NCBI GenBank assembly: GCA_023053545.1
Contig: JAKZAN010000002.1
Location: forward strand, 124,001-188,000
Direction: 5' to 3'
DNA: 64,000 bases
Source of the DNA: Lepidurus packardi
Lineage: Eukaryota > Arthropoda > Branchiopoda > Notostraca > Triopsidae
The position numbers were made by a program, and so were the translations under genes. The notes beneath the pieces were generated by a model. It saw nothing but the letters and a program-made list of their open reading frames with translations. It ran no database searches and was not told the DNA's origin. Below, piece by piece: positions 1 to 9,046 of the stretch. The first letter of the stretch is position 1. Each line of letters starts with the position of its first letter.

Positions 1-2
1 CT

Positions 3-1382
3 AAAAGCGCCAAACGAGCCATTGCTGCCTCGAGCCCACGGAAACCTACTCTGGAAGCGCAAGAGTTTCCGTGGAGCTCAGCTGACCCGTCCGAAGACGA
101 CGAAGCCGACCGCCCCCAGAATCCGGATCCAGACCTCACCTGCTACGCCGTTCCTAGCGAGCCGGAATCCAGCCCGGAAACCCCTCGCAGGAGGTACCAG
201 TTCTCCGCGGTACGGGAAGAGTTGGAGGCGATTGAGAGGTCGACTATTGAAGCCGGCCGTACCACCCCTTCACCGCGAAGATCCGTTGTGAGACTCGTAG
301 ACCTCCTTGCCGAGCCAAACAGCCCTACATCAACCATGGCAAACCCCGGTGCGCCCGGTAGGTTGCGGAAGGCGATGAGTGCGCCGCGGTTCGCGGGAAC
401 CCACGATGAGGACCCCCTACGCTTCTTGGCCAAGTACGAGCAGATTGCCGTTTTCAATGGATGGAGTGACCAAGATCAGCTCGAATGCTTCGGCACCAGT
501 CTCGACGGTCTGGCAGACACGTGGTACCACAACAAATATCCCGTTGGTGTATCGTCTCCACCGTCCTGGGGAGTGTTGAAAGGCGAGTTTTGCAAATTCT
601 TCGTCCCGCAGGGGCGGGTCTTGCGTAACACCGCCCGCCTGCAGATGCGTGTACAACACCCCGAGGAAAGTGTGAATGCATACTACCTGGATGTTATCAA
701 CATGTGCCGCGAAGTGCACCCCACCATGTCAGATTATAGCAAGCTTAACCACTTGTTTCGCGGTTTACGGCCCGCCTTGGTGGAGCCGTTGTCACGCGCG
801 AATGTGCAAACATGCGAAAAGTTTTTGGAAGAGGCGAACCTCCTGGAGTTCAGCCAGGAGAGAAGCCGGGTGTCGCAATCGTGGTGGACCAGCGTGATGA
901 GAAACGAAGAGGCCAGTGCCAGGCAGGCCGCAATAGCCGGTGTGAACGTGTGGGGACAAGGACCCCCCATCCCTGTTGTGCCGGTTGAACCTCCAAGGCC
1001 GAGAAACGGTTCGTCATCGGAATCCAGTGCCATTGCGGAGGCTCTCTGCAAACTCGCCGGTGAATTCCAGCAGTTCCGCGAAAGTTTCGCGAAACCGCCA
1101 GGTAAGGTTGGCCGTCCTTATTCTCCAACTCGTCCCTATCCCCCCCATCCCCGCACGCATGAGGGGAAGCCTATTTGTTACCGCTGTAGGAAACCAGGGC
1201 ACATTGCACGTTACTGTGTCAACCCTGAGTCCAGGGAGCGTGGTCAAGACCACAAGGGAATCGGGAAGGGGAAAGGGAATAAAGAATCTCAGAACAGGGA
1301 TAAGGGTGGCAAGTCAAAATCGGATAGACCATCAGGACGGCGCTCGGATAGCGATAGAGAAGATTCTGGTTCGGAAAACTAG
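3..1382 (+). CDS. gag: Gag polyprotein of Gypsy-A (5'-partial)
   Basis: The reading frame is already open at base 3, and its first residues match the interior of the 523-residue Gypsy-B gag, so this is a partial gene rather than one starting at the ATG at 222. Gag forms the particle that packages element RNA. The retrotransposon-gag fold is seen around 400-880 (short blocks such as WYHNKYP and NHLFRGLRP). A single CCHC zinc knuckle lies near 1177-1213 (CYRCRKPGH, then C). The tail is rich in K, R, S and D, as expected for an RNA-binding nucleocapsid. The gag stop (TAG, 1380-1382) directly follows an A4 run, and pol continues in the -1 frame. The N-terminal third and the last quarter are almost identical to Gypsy-B, but the middle is clearly more diverged. 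Confidence 0.9.
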   Translation, partial: KSAKRAIAASSPRKPTLEAQEFPWSSADPSEDDEADRPQNPDPDLTCYAVPSEPESSPETPRRRYQFSAVREELEAIERSTIEAGRTTPSPRRSVVRLVDLLAEPNSPTSTMANPGAPGRLRKAMSAPRFAGTHDEDPLRFLAKYEQIAVFNGWSDQDQLECFGTSLDGLADTWYHNKYPVGVSSPPSWGVLKGEFCKFFVPQGRVLRNTARLQMRVQHPEESVNAYYLDVINMCREVHPTMSDYSKLNHLFRGLRPALVEPLSRANVQTCEKFLEEANLLEFSQERSRVSQSWWTSVMRNEEASARQAAIAGVNVWGQGPPIPVVPVEPPRPRNGSSSESSAIAEALCKLAGEFQQFRESFAKPPGKVGRPYSPTRPYPPHPRTHEGKPICYRCRKPGHIARYCVNPESRERGQDHKGIGKGKGNKESQNRDKGGKSKSDRPSGRRSDSDREDSGSEN

Positions 1383-4048
1383 AAGGGGCGGCTCCGGGGG
1401 GTGGAGTCGCCCAGGTCATTGAGATCCCCCTCTTATGTGTGTTTTGTCCCAACCTCGTCAGAGAAAAGGTAGTGTGTAATGGAGTCGAAACGATAGCCAT
1501 CATCGACACTGGTGCGGCCGTGAGCGTGGTGTCTGAAGACTGGGCCTTACGTACCCAGGCGCAGCGGGTAGCCTGGGAGGGACCCGAGATAGTTGTAGCG
1601 AACGGCGAGCGTGCTCAGATTCGAGGTGGTGTAAATATCGGGGTTCGACTCGCAGGGAAGGAAGTATACACGAAAGCCGTTGTCTTTAACAACGGCTTGG
1701 CAGAACTGATCATAGGCAACGATTTGCTTAGGCAATTAGGTGATGTGACCCTCCGATATAGGGATGATGGGTTTACCCTCGCAGGTCATCGGGAAAGTGA
1801 GGAAGAGCACATCGGAGATAGCGCTAGCAACGTAATTGCACAGGCGACCTGTTGCCTAAAGAGGGTTAAAAACAAGGACAAAACGGTAGTGGGAATGCTC
1901 AATGCCACCGAGCTAGATGGAACCAGGGAAACTAGAGCCGATCGAAAGCCGAGTGTACGGGGACGAGTGGAGCTGCCAATTATCCTTTCCAACGAGGAAA
2001 ATAAAATAACTGGGGTAGTAGAAATCCACGAGGAACGAACAGAAAAGCAAGATAGGAGAATGAAGGATCAGATGGTAGGGAAGGCCAAGAAAACTCCGAG
2101 CAAAGAACGAGAGTCTGAGGATCAAATTGAGGAATGTACGCCAGCTGGCTACGCTATAGTGGCTCCCGTAGCACCGCTCTCGGATGTCAAGGACGTTCCA
2201 AGCCTTGTGCATCCCGAGATCCTGCTGCGGGGAAGCCCTGCCACAGTACCCGTTTCAAATTTTCAAGCACAAACTGATCTTGCAGACTGTTCGAGAATTC
2301 CTCAACAGGTGGCGCCCCTAGCCTCTCCATGTACTGACGCCCTTGCTAACGGCGTGAGTGCCCCACGGGAAGCCCCCGCAGGGCAACCCGAGATACGCCA
2401 CGAGGAATGTGCACGCGATACCGTTTGTGAGGAGGCCCTGACCTTCGTGAGGCAGATTCAGGATGTAGCTAGTGAGCTTAACACCGTGGTATGCGCGATC
2501 CAGGGACAACGGGAAATCACCTCTCCTGGTGAGGCACGTGTGAGCGCAAGAACTGAAAAAGGGTGTTGGGGAATCCCTCTGGAGATACGGCGAGATACTG
2601 ATGTAACAAAGAGCTTGCCCGTATCTATGTCTCTCGTAGCTAAATACCAAGAAGAGAGGGGAAGACATTCTACACCCCTCTCTCTAGTGCCACCCTTCTT
2701 GCGTTCCATGTGCATTTTTCTTTTTCAGGGAGACAGGGATTTTTCTCCCCGCGAGACCCTCAACGGAGCTCTGCTAGTTGCCCCTCCCACGAAAACGGTA
2801 AACCAAGGCGCGAATTTGAATTTTTCCGCTGTTCGCCCGTTAACCCCCACCGAGGGCGAAACCAAAAGTACTGGCTCTGCCGCGAGAGAGGATTCCCACG
2901 GACTTGCGGTGGTGGATGTGGAGTGCCACGAGGCAAGGTTAGGTCAGGACGAGGCATGGGACCCAGGAGGCACAGATTGTTGCGAAATTCTTTCAGAAAT
3001 CCATAGCGAAAGTCCCAACTGTAGACCTCCTCTGACAAGTGAAAAAGCCGGAAGTGACAGTGACATAGACGTTAGTAAGATCGCTGATCCTACCTCTAGC
3101 GATCCCAGCGAGAGAGAGAATCCTTTCAGTTGCCTGTTGCTGGCCGCAAAAGGGAAAAGTCAAAAGAAGCAAGGTAGGCCGCTTAGGTTAGCCTCCTTGC
3201 AGGCCCACAAAATTCCCCCACGATCGGGAATACCCATTAATGTCCACCTTGTGAACCAGGGTTCAGACAAATGGGGCGAATGTAAACTAACACCGCCGTC
3301 TGAAGACGAAGCTCAGGATTTCCTGGTAGAACCCGAGAAGCGATTATTAATCGAAAAAGGGATCAGCTTAGGTCGAAGCATAACTACCTTTCAGGGTGGG
3401 TACGGTCCGGTAATGCTAGTAAACTTTGGTCCGGAGGCCCAATGGGTGGCTGCGGGGACAGTTTTAGGCAGTGTCGAAGACCAGGTACCCCACGTAGTGG
3501 AAGCAGAGGAAGGAGTAGTTACTGACGAGACCCTGGATGGCTGTATCTCTGATCGAGTAGACGATGATCAAAGGCAAGCGCTTAGAGAGGTGCTAAGTAA
3601 GCATCGCCAGTGCTTTGCCGGGGGTTCAGAAGATTTAGGTGCATCCAACGTGGTAGAGCACGGAATAGATACGGGTAACGCAAATCCCGTTTCGCAGGTT
3701 CCCTACCGGAGCGCCTACAGGGAAAAAGAGCTGATTAGGCAGCAGGTGGAAGAAATGATAGAGGCAGGGGTGGTAGAACCATCAAGCAGTCCATGGTCTT
3801 CCCCCGTAGTTTTGGTAAAGAAGAAAGACGGTACTTGGCGCTTTTGCGTTGACTACCGGAGGCTAAATTCCGTCACGATCAAGGACGTTTATCCCTTGCC
3901 CAGGACGGATGACGCATTGGACTCCATGCAAGGTTCAAATCGACTCGTGCAAGGCCTACGAGATCAAGGTATGCCCCCTAGTCCGGGAGTTCAGACGAAC
4001 AGCTACGGGACCTTCCTGTATGGCCGCCCTAATGAAAGACGAGGCTAA
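1383..4048 (+). pseudogene. pol: Pol of Gypsy-A, truncated: protease, linker, start of reverse transcriptase
   Basis: The frame is open from just after the gag stop; the first possible start (GTG) is at 1439, so expression by -1 frameshifting from gag is likely. An aspartic protease (IIDTGAAVS) lies about 20-40 residues after 1439. After a long low-complexity linker (1895-3211) come the conserved pre-RT block (from IPPRSGIPI) and the first RT motifs ([29 protein letters not shown]). At about 3942, just after DSMQGS, the match to Gypsy-B stops. The remaining frame to 4048 is env sequence read out of frame. There is no YLDD box, RNase H or integrase, so the gene is dead. Confidence 0.88.
1895..3211 (+). 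other. Variable protease-RT linker cassette of Gypsy-A (439 codons)
   Basis: The sequence up to 1894 (KTVVG) and from 3212 (IPPRSG) is almost identical to Gypsy-B. Between these points the two elements share no recognisable sequence and differ in length (1317 versus 921 nt, both multiples of three). The segment stays open through 439 codons. It is polar, rich in E, K, S and P, with a more hydrophobic patch near 2700-2730, and I recognise no domain. It is described as a separate feature because its boundaries are sharp. Confidence 0.75.
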
Positions 4049-4841
4049 CCAGACGGAGCGGTTTTGCCGAAAAGAGGTTAGGAAGGCGGATGCTTCATCC
4101 TTGGTCCGGGTGGGGCCCCGTAAATGGTTGTACTCAACCGGTAAGGCCATTAGAGTGACAATTGCTTGCCACCCAAACCTAAAAGGGAATGGGGAAGGGA
4201 AGACCAAAACTATAAAAATTCAGGGGATGGGAATTCTCGAAGTTCCCGTAGCATGTGTGGCCATCAGCCCGGAGTGGATTTTAGCCGCTTCCTTGGACTC
4301 TTTTGGGCAGTCCAATATCACCTCACGCATGCCGGCTTGGTCTTTGTCCGCTTTTCCAACTAACCTGACCCAACCACACCTGCCCACGGCCAACCTTACC
4401 TGGGTAGACCCGAAAATAGTAGATCACATTAAAACCTTGGAGAAGGAGAGTGGTGACGTAGCCGCCAGCTGGAGAACTACGTGGGATACCTTCCAGAAAG
4501 CAGCCAAGCAGCGCAGAAATCTCTTCGAGGAAGATCCCGGCGTATGGGGCGATATCAGCTATCCCTCGATAACCATCTCCGGGTCGTTTACCGTGGTAGT
4601 ACTAGTGATCGTCGCCATCCTGAGTTGGTGCCTATGGCGAGTAACCGCTGGACGTGAACAAGCGCTCCTGACACGGATCGAGCAATTGGAGGCAACCTTA
4701 CGGCTCCATGAGCCAGCCGCCTTGGGCAGACCCAGCTACAACATCGACGCACTTGTGCGACGTGTGCGAGCCATAGAAGTAAGGATGCGTGACCATGGAG
4801 GCGTACTCCCGCTGACCATGGAGAGAGCCGCCGACCAGTAA
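3943..4841 (+). pseudogene. Env-like protein remnant of Gypsy-A (C-terminal part with membrane anchor)
   Basis: After the deletion junction near 3942 an open frame continues to 4841 with about 300 residues unlike pol. It includes several Asn-X-Ser/Thr sites, a predicted amphipathic stretch (about 4430-4530), and one strong membrane segment (about 4580-4630, hydrophobic, ending in WCLWR). A short cytoplasmic-looking tail with heptad-like leucines follows. This position, after pol and before the polypurine tract, and this topology fit the env genes of env-bearing Gypsy elements. The receptor-binding N-terminal part is missing. Gypsy-B carries a homologous fragment about 80% similar by eye. The assignment to env rests on position and topology, not on a recognised fusion motif. 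Confidence 0.65.
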
Positions 4842-5065
4842 TCAAGACAATCAGTGTAGTGGTAGTGTCGTACTTGTTCCCCTCAGTACCAGTTACCCCA
4901 AAGTATCCACGGTTTAGTCTAGTGTTTAACCAGTAGTTATCAACTATTAGGTGTGTACGCTTGCTGATTTTAACCATGTGCTTGCAAGCTTGTCATTAAA
5001 TTTCGCCTGGCATTGCCTCTAGATAGCGCTATCGACGCGTGGTCCGCTTGTTTCGACCGGGACGT

Positions 5066-5086
5066 TCGAAAGCGGGCCGGGGGTAA
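5066..5086 (+). promoter_or_regulatory. Polypurine tract region of Gypsy-A
   Basis: A G-rich stretch (GCGGGCCGGGGGTAA) directly precedes the 3' LTR. Gypsy-B has the same sequence in the same place (18518-18538, minus strand). It is the expected primer site for plus-strand DNA synthesis. Confidence 0.75.
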
Positions 5087-5483
5087 TGTCACGGCTGTAT
5101 TTCGCATTGCTTGCTTTTTCTCACGCTTCGCTTTGCTAAGATCAGCGTAACATCAGAGGATCCATCCGCCTGTGTACCGGATTACGCGTCCTGTACGGAT
5201 ACACCAGGCAGGATGGATCCCTGAGAGTGAGGATGATGTTTCCACTTAACCAAGTCAGTTGGTTAGGGAGTTGAAGTCTAGTCAGTAGTCTGTTAGTGGG
5301 AGCGTAAGAGGGTAGACTCTCCTAGTAGTGTGTTAGGCAGTAGTCCTCTGTTTGTCATGTAGTGTTTTCGTCCTCTTAACTTTACCACTGTAATCTTCCC
5401 GAATACAGTTCTGTAAATCCACCTTTCCCGAACATTACTCTAATTCTGACGGATTTGATGCCCTGTCAGATTTAGACGTGACA
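5087..5483 (+). repeat. 3' LTR of Gypsy-A (397 bp)
   Basis: It starts TGTCACGGCTG and ends GACGTGACA, so it has an imperfect TGTCACG/CGTGACA terminal inverted repeat. The right half matches the Gypsy-B LTRs. The left (U3) part differs: it has a 65-bp segment (about 5157-5221) bounded by inverted GGATCCATCC/GGATGGATCC arms in place of the two hairpin units of Gypsy-B, which explains the shorter length (397 versus about 506 bp). Confidence 0.9.
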
Positions 5484-5917
5484 ATATTAACAATCGTACC
5501 TTATGTATCAGGGGGCTATTAGTGCATTTTATTTATTTGAAATTCCCAAAAAAGAAAGATCTAGTAGTTTATAAATATTTGTGTACCATTATAATTTTTA
5601 AAGCTGTTAGTAGTGAAATATTTTTTTCTTTTTTATTATATTGGCGTATAGGCATAAGCCTGTTGCCAAAGTTTATTATTAAAAATGTACATTTAAAACC
5701 GGGTAGGGGAAAGGGATATAACAGAACGCGGTCACATTGGGCGGCCTTTGTAAACTGGCAAGCCCTTCACCGTATGTTTCCATCCATGTTAGAGAAGGTT
5801 TACTGTTGGGGGGAAGCCTTTACGTTTTTGGGATTCTATCGCAGACAGAGAGTTAAAGCTCGAAACTTGAAGAATGGAAAACGCTATAAGTTAAAACTTG
5901 GACACAATCTATAACCA
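5484..5917. other. Unassigned AT-rich stretch between Gypsy-A and the LINE
   Basis: A 130-codon open frame (5522-5914, plus) has no recognisable domain; its first half is AT-rich and its second half basic. Because it abuts the 3' end of a minus-strand LINE, it may be LINE 3' UTR read backwards rather than a gene. Confidence 0.4.
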
Positions 5918-6339
5918 GGCTTTTCCTTCGTTGGATATCTTTTTGGCAGTGCTTAGAAAGGTTTCTACATAAGGGAAGGCTCTTGGATAGGTGAGGAACT
6001 GGGCTGGAGAGAAGTGGATTTGGTTTTTACATAATGATCTGATTAGTTTAGCACGTGCTTTGTTATGCCATGGACAATGTAGTCGACTGCTAGTAGTGCC
6101 AATCTGTGTATTGAGTGTAGGGGTCTTAATGATGACTTCTGGGCATTACACCATGCCGGTGCTCCATAGAGCAGAGTAGGACACACAGTGGCTTTTACCA
6201 GGGTGCGGATAAGGTCGCACGTGATACAAGGTGAAATGCTTTTGATTTTTTTTATCACTGCTACTGTCTTTGAGCATCTTGCTTCTAGGCCACGCATATG
6301 ATTCGCCCAAGTTAGCCTTTCGTCCAAGATAAGGCCCAA
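5918..6339 (-). pseudogene. LINE ORF2 C-terminal region
   Basis: The minus-strand frame from 6339 encodes the post-RT part typical of this LINE group: MGLILDERLTWANH, then the conserved PTLLYGAPAWC block. A frameshift near 6045 moves the frame, after which about 40 further residues read to a stop near 5918. The segment is separated from the RT domain by at least one more frame break (6340-6520). Confidence 0.75.
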
Positions 6340-6520
6340 GTATCGTACTGAGCTTTTCGGCGCGAATTCCTCGTTATTCCATGAGGGGGGGGGAGCTGTC
6401 TGGTTGGTGTTTTCTGGAGAAGTGGATTAGCTCTGTTTTTTCCCTGCTAAATTGAAGGTTTAGTTGTTTTCCCCATCGTTCGACAGCTTTAATGCAAGAC
6501 TGTAAGATCCTAACATTCAC

Positions 6521-7405
6521 TTACTCAGAAGATCCAGTAGTGTATAGCAGTAGGTCATCCGCGAATGCAAGTATCCTGACACGCTTTTGCGTGAGGAGGG
6601 AAATAACTCCGTTGACGTAAACCACGAAAAGTATCGGTGATAAAGGGGAACCCTTAGGAACATGAAAGATTGCACTCTTGCTGTGGCCATTTTCTATGTA
6701 AGCTAACCTCTTGCTTAGGAAACTTTCAAGCCATTCGATAATGTATTGGGGTATCCGCATTTGTTGTAACTTTTTCACAAGTTTTTTATAATTTACATTG
6801 TCGAATGCTCCGCGTATGTCAAGTAGAAGGGCTGAGGTTATTTTTCCCTTGTCAAATTCCTTCAGCACTGCGGTACTCAATTGTAGAATGGCATGGGTAG
6901 TGGACCTTTTTGTCCGGAAACCCCACTGACTGTCGGCCAACTTTCCTTCTGATTCCAGGAAATTTGTGAGTTTTATCGCAACTAGTTTTCCTAGAGTGGA
7001 GAGCAGGGCAATTGGTCCGAAGCTCCATTGGTTGGTGTAGCTCGGTTTCATTGGTTTCGGGATTGCCAGTACTTTCGCTAACTTCCACTGGCTGGGAAAG
7101 TAAGCCAACTTAATCGAGGCATTGAAGATCAAGTGCACCGGAATTTGTATTGCTGGCCAGACATTTTTTAGGACTAACGCTTGAATTCCATCGCAGCCAG
7201 GTGCTTTGGCTGACGGGATTTCTTTTAAGGCGCAGTGTGTTTCTTCCATAGTTAGTAGCGGAGGTGAGCTCCGGTGAAAGTACGTTGGAGTCCGCCTATG
7301 GCAGAGGGGGTTTCCTAGGGGGGATAAGTTGGGTATCTCACCAATGTTCTCTTGACTGTTCAGTCCCGTGAAGACAAGTGCATCTTTCGCTAGTTCTATA
7401 GCCAA
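6521..7405 (-). pseudogene. LINE ORF2 reverse transcriptase domain
   Basis: The domain copies element RNA into DNA at a nicked target. Motifs in order are AKAPGCDGI, QWGFRTKRST, LLLDIRGAFDNV (first catalytic Asp), GSPLSPILFVVYVNG, and AFADDLLLY (the FADD box with the catalytic Asp pair). The domain is about 295 codons and uninterrupted, but it lacks the bulk of the endonuclease upstream and is out of frame with the C-terminal part downstream. The motif set is that of the Jockey/I/R1 group; I cannot place the clade more closely by eye. Confidence 0.85.
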
Positions 7406-7495
7406 GTCCTTATTGAGCTCTTTCCATTCAGCATTACGAAGCGTTGGCTGAGTTGTCCGTATTTTGAGGTAATTTCTTCTCTAATCTTGTCTATT

Positions 7496-7831
7496 TCAAC
7501 CGTATGACGTCTGTCCCACAAGAGTAGTAAAGGAAGATGGTGAGTTGCTGATGCGTAAGACAGCGTATAGTTCTTCAACAGCAATGATTGAGATGTTCGG
7601 ATTATAGAGGTTCTTCAGGACTATTACGCCTCTATATTCGGTTGCAGGGGAGATTACCGAAAAACCGGCAATATTTGATGGAGTGATATGAGCTGGCGGT
7701 TCAAAGACTATTAGAGCTGCTGCTTTTAAGTTGTTGGCTTCTTTGGTGAGTTCGATAAGATTACTGTGACTCTTTCTTATGTTTTGGATGAGGATTTTCG
7801 TAGGATCTATCAAGTTTTTCGAGTCTTTCAT
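7496..7831 (-). pseudogene. LINE ORF2 N-terminus: start of the endonuclease domain
   Basis: The first 110 residues look like the beginning of an apurinic-type endonuclease (KILIQNIRKSHSNL, then ALIVFEPPAH, the N and E region of such enzymes). The frame ends at 7496. The catalytic D and H blocks that should follow are not found before the RT region starts at 7405, so most of the endonuclease has been deleted. The ATG overlaps the ORF1 stop in the arrangement ATGA (7828-7831). Confidence 0.65.
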
Positions 7832-8334
7832 CTGATCGAGTTCACCAGGTCACGTGCGTGGCAGCTGTTGCGAAAAGCAGGGTGGTCTCCCCCGCAATTT
7901 GCGCATTTTTGAGTTGGGTTAGTGCAAGTACGTGCGTCATGGCGCCACGCCATTTTTGATGCAAGGAAGGAAAAGTTTTCGAAAGAATGTTTGTCCTTGA
8001 AATTACTGGCTATTTCGTTGAAGCTGACGTCTCTGGGAATCTGATGAATGACTACCTCGTTATTTGGGTGCCATTGTACTGATATGGTTGGGCCTAGGGA
8101 GGGAAGTACCGTCGTTTTGAGGACTTGTTCTGCTTTTTGCTTTTCTTGAGGGTTCTTGAAAACCAAAGCAATATTCCCTTGGATTGGTTTCCTGGCCATT
8201 AGAGGGTTGATAGGAGAAGCAGTTTTGGGAAATTGCACCAAATCTTTGTCGATGGATGCCAATAGATCTTTGCGCTCCCATTTTGTTTGGCGCTTTGACT
8301 CATCTTGTTTCTGCAGTACTACGGTGGATGCCAT
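7828..8334 (-). pseudogene. LINE ORF1 (RNA-binding protein with zinc knuckle), N-terminus broken
   Basis: It encodes about 168 residues ending in a CCHC-type zinc knuckle (CANCGGDHPAFRNSC), as in ORF1 proteins of Jockey/I-group LINEs that coat the element RNA. A second frame upstream (8647-8829, minus) encodes a likely N-terminal part (RRTAKIADWLNSLQ), so ORF1 once began near 8830 and is now split by frameshifts around 8340-8640. The ORF1 stop overlaps the ORF2 start by one base pair step (ATGA), suggesting stop-restart translation. Confidence 0.7.
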
Positions 8335-9046
8335 ATCTGAGCTTGCGCTTGTTTCCTTTTTGGCAGCAGCATTTAAGATGAGTGGGGATTTTTTAGTAGT
8401 TTTTTGCGGCGTTTCAAGATTGTAGTCCAGGGTGGGGTTGCAGGCGTATTAGCAGGTTTGGAGAGGTCTACACTCTCAAGCTCAGCGATTTGGGCGGAGG
8501 CTTCCCATTTCTTCTTGCGTTAATGTTGGCTTAGTTTGAGGCTTAGCCGGTTTGCCTGTTCGGTCAGAGATTTGGGTTCGAAGACTCCTTATTTCCGCGA
8601 TTAGCAGAGGAACTAGAGTGGTGAGTGGGGCAAGGACTACCAGCAATTAGCTGTAGCTTTCATTTACTTGTACTAGGGCATCTTTCATAATGAGGGATTC
8701 ATCTTCAACATGGGGTTCTTCTATGAACGTTTTCTTGAGCGGAGATTCTGTGGGCGACGATTGCCGTTTAGAACAGTGGGCCTGGAGGGAATTTAGCCAG
8801 TCTGCAATCTTTGCAGTTCTTCGCTGCAAGTTGATCTTGGATGAAGAACTTTCAGTTCTGTCACTGGCGGAAGCGCACCGCGAACTCTATATCACCTTCC
8901 TTTAATCCATTCATAACTAAGACTATTACAGCACTTGAAGTCTCTTTACCCGTTAGTTGCTTAGTAAAGAGGATGAAGTGGAAACATTGCAAGGTTTCTC
9001 TATCAAAAAGTAACACCCTATTTTCATCTCATTTTCTCCTTCTTAG

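Larger units (their letters stand above)
1..5483 (+). mobile_element. Gypsy-A: Ty3/Gypsy LTR retroelement with env remnant, 5' end outside window, internally deleted
   Basis: The sense strand carries gag (3-1382), a -1 frame pol (to about 3942), an env-like 3' segment (3943-4841), a polypurine tract and one LTR (5087-5483). The 5' LTR and the gag start lie left of the window. Reverse transcriptase is cut off after its first block and joined directly to the env-like part, so most of RT plus all of RNase H and integrase are missing. The element is a close relative of Gypsy-B at 18013-26406. It cannot be autonomous. No target-site duplication can be checked because the left end is absent. Confidence 0.92.
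5918..8884 (-). mobile_element. Decayed non-LTR retrotransposon (LINE; Jockey/I/R1-like)
   Basis: On the minus strand, ORF1 with a zinc knuckle is followed by ORF2 with the start of an endonuclease and a reverse transcriptase. Several frameshifts and an internal deletion break ORF2. The 5' end can be placed near 8884 because a second copy (12069-12775) matches up to the same sequence (CACTGGCGGAAGCG) and then diverges. The 3' end is uncertain, near or below 5918. No target-site duplication or poly-A tail could be fixed. Confidence 0.8.

Noticed and set aside
22-291. Plus-strand 89-codon ORF at the window start
   Set aside because: It overlaps the gag frame, which is open from base 3 and matches Gypsy-B gag.
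6043-6339. Independent host gene from the YGAPAW-like ORF
   Set aside because: It lines up with the LINE RT region on the same strand and has the usual post-RT motif of LINE ORF2.
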